A stretch of 44,045 nt of DNA from Myxococcales bacterium (lineage in GTDB: Bacteria; Myxococcota_A; UBA9160; UBA4427): NCBI GenBank assembly GCA_014240165.1, contig JAAZXM010000034.1:1-44045 (forward strand), given 5' to 3'. Both the position numbers and the translations under genes were made by a program. This document shows, one piece after another, positions 42,478 to 44,045 of this stretch (position 1 is the first letter of the stretch; each line of letters starts with the position of its first letter). A model generated the notes under the pieces. That model was not told the DNA's origin. It was given only the letters and a program-made list of their open reading frames with translations, and did no database searches.

Positions 42478-43998
42478 TCACCCTTTCGCGTCGCTCGGCA
42501 CCAGGCGCACGATCGTACCCAGCTCTCCGTGCTCGAGCAGCAGGTACACGAAGCCATCCGCTCCAATCTCCACGTCGCGAATGCGCGCTAGCCCTGTGAG
42601 CAGCTTCTCCTCGTCGACGAGTTGCCCGCCCTCGATTCGCAAGCGATAGAGCGTGCGTGCTCGCAGACTGCCGACGATCAGGTCGTTCTCCCAGGCGGGG
42701 AACGCTCTACCCCGGTAGAACTCGAAGCTCGAGATCGCGGGCGCCGGCGTGAAGTCGACTACCGGTTCGATGGTGTCTTCGAGCTTGAGTTCGAGCCCGA
42801 GGTCCTGGCCGATCGTGACAGGTTCACCGTTGTAGTCGAGTCCATGGGTGAACATGGGCCAGCCGTAGTTGCCGCCGCGAACGATGAGGTTGACCTCGTC
42901 GCCACCGCGCGGCCCCATCTCGGTTCCCCAGATCTCACCGGTCACCGGGTGGGTAGCGAGACCCTGGGGCGTCCGGTGGCCGTAGCTCCAGACAGTGTGC
43001 GCGGTGGATGTCTCCTCTTTCGGCTCGAACGGATTGTCGGTCGGGAGGCCGCCGTCATCGCGCACCCGGTGGATCTTACCCGTGGGTTTGTCGAGCCACT
43101 GTACCCAGTCGTAGGACGCCTTCCCCCCAATGGAGACATAGACGTGGCCTTCATGGTCGAAGGCAAGACGGCCTGCCGAGACGGTGTCGGGAACGACCGT
43201 GTAGAGATCCGGGTCCACCGACCAGATGATCTCCTGGTCCACCCATCGCCCCTCTCGGATGCGTCCGCGCACCACCCGGACCATGGATTTGGGAATCACG
43301 AAACCACAGTCGAGCTGGCAGCGATGGGTATGTGAGAGATAGATCCAGCCGTTTTCGTCGAAGCCCGGGTGCACCGCGACATCGAGCACGACGCCCATCA
43401 TCAAGTAGCTGTTCTCCGTGCTCAAAATCGGATCCCAGACCCGCGGCGTGCCGGAAATGAGCGGCCCCTGGTTTCCCTGCGTATCGACGACCGAGAGCCC
43501 GCGCACGATTTCGCTGACGACGATGCGGCCATCGGGAAGCGGAGCGATCGAGTAAGGGCGGCTACCCAGTTCCGCGACGACCTCGACGCGAAAGGCATGG
43601 TCACGGGCTTGCTGTGGGCCATCGGGGATTAGCGACTCCCACGACTGCGAGGTCCGACCGAAGCCCTGGCGCTGCTCACTGACGTAGAGCGCGAGACCCT
43701 TCACGAGTTCTGGCGGCAGCGTCTGGCCGAAGCTCGGCATGCCACGCTCGGGATAGCCTCTGCCGATGGAGCGGATCAGCGCTGGGGTGCTGTCGCCGTT
43801 TCGCAACTCCACTCCGATGAGTGGCGGCCCCAGCTCGCCGCCCTGAAGCGCATTGCCGTGACAGACCGCGCACTGTTCGGCAAAAGCCAGCAGAGACGGT
43901 TCGTGCGTCTCCCGGCGCGCCATATACCACGAAAGGCATCCCGCGACAAAGACCATCAGGAGCGCGACGCACACCCCGACTATCAACGACCTACGCAT
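42478..43998 (-). CDS. Cytochrome c plus PQQ-type sugar dehydrogenase fusion
   Basis: A 506-residue exported protein. Signal or anchor: LIVGVCVALLMVFVAGC, with possible lipobox VAGC. A cytochrome c domain (about 35-110) has one heme site, CAVCH, and a Met ligand in GMPSFG. A six-bladed beta-propeller of the soluble glucose/sorbosone dehydrogenase family follows (RPYSIAPLPDGRIVVSE, VAVHPGFDENGWIYLSHTH, SYGHRTPQGLATHPVTGEIW, GRAFPAWENDLIVGSLRA). It would oxidise a sugar or alcohol with PQQ and pass electrons to its own heme, in the periplasm. The gene is complete. Confidence 0.88.
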   Translation of the reverse strand: MRRSLIVGVCVALLMVFVAGCLSWYMARRETHEPSLLAFAEQCAVCHGNALQGGELGPPLIGVELRNGDSTPALIRSIGRGYPERGMPSFGQTLPPELVKGLALYVSEQRQGFGRTSQSWESLIPDGPQQARDHAFRVEVVAELGSRPYSIAPLPDGRIVVSEIVRGLSVVDTQGNQGPLISGTPRVWDPILSTENSYLMMGVVLDVAVHPGFDENGWIYLSHTHRCQLDCGFVIPKSMVRVVRGRIREGRWVDQEIIWSVDPDLYTVVPDTVSAGRLAFDHEGHVYVSIGGKASYDWVQWLDKPTGKIHRVRDDGGLPTDNPFEPKEETSTAHTVWSYGHRTPQGLATHPVTGEIWGTEMGPRGGDEVNLIVRGGNYGWPMFTHGLDYNGEPVTIGQDLGLELKLEDTIEPVVDFTPAPAISSFEFYRGRAFPAWENDLIVGSLRARTLYRLRIEGGQLVDEEKLLTGLARIRDVEIGADGFVYLLLEHGELGTIVRLVPSDAKG

Positions 43999-44045
43999 TT
44001 GCCCCTCGTCTCCCGCGTCACGATGCCTATTCTACCAGCCCGCCA

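Noticed and set aside
1..44045. CRISPR array, tRNA, rRNA or insertion sequence
   Set aside because: No regularly spaced repeats with unique spacers, no cloverleaf-like segments, and no transposase-like frame or terminal repeats were found.

Overview
The window is GC-rich bacterial chromosome (I judge about 60-65 % GC) with single genes or short operons on both strands. There are no rRNA or tRNA genes, no CRISPR array and no recognisable transposase. Many products carry lipoprotein, Sec or Tat export signals. DsbB, a sulfite dehydrogenase, an F420-type luciferase-like enzyme, phytanoyl-CoA-type dioxygenases, and exported proteins with a hydrophobic C-terminal anchor plus dockerin or thrombospondin-3 calcium loops point to a Gram-negative, probably uncultured, deltaproteobacterial-type lineage (Myxococcota/Desulfobacterota-like). 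That assignment is inference and I cannot name a species.

Layout. 0-5.6 kb: an exported unknown protein; then, leftward, DUF5993-DsbB-SDR; then a membrane-anchored sulfatase-fold enzyme with Thr in place of the formylglycine Cys. 5.6-10.3 kb: a dockerin-like exported protein, an LLM-class oxidoreductase, a glycosyltransferase-like membrane protein and a BON lipoprotein. 10.4-20 kb: an acyltransferase-3, a cytochrome c/molybdenum sulfite dehydrogenase pair, a DUF3604 lipoprotein, a GNAT/cyclic-nucleotide-domain fusion, a GST, an epoxide-hydrolase-like enzyme and an exported methyltransferase. 20-31 kb: pdxH, a nitroreductase, exported hydrolases, a PaaK-type ligase, a PhyH dioxygenase with a small overlapping partner, two methyltransferases, and gene remnants. 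31-44 kb: hydrolases, an M28-like protein, SDR, DUF1330, a cohesin-like/calcium-loop fusion, a putative selenoprotein, a metallophosphoesterase, a second PhyH and a cytochrome/PQQ dehydrogenase.

Two observations stand out. First, the reading frame at 38580-39485, GrdB-related by its C-terminal half, is interrupted by one in-frame TGA (39090-39092). The TGA makes a U-x-x-C redox motif and is followed at once by a stem-loop of SECIS size and position, so the gene is probably one 301-residue selenoprotein rather than two broken ORFs. Second, from about 21.8 to 42 kb at least eleven diverged copies of a 60-115 bp intergenic element lie between genes. They share CCCTGCCA (or TTGTGCTG), about 19 nt, then TATCCT. 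Ten of the eleven point at the next gene downstream, including one copy on the minus strand before a minus-strand gene, so the family looks like a dispersed promoter or regulatory module. The same stretch holds truncated genes (HAD, carboxymuconolactone decarboxylase, cupin and an oxidase-like fragment), which suggests frequent insertion, deletion and reshuffling of catabolic single-gene units.
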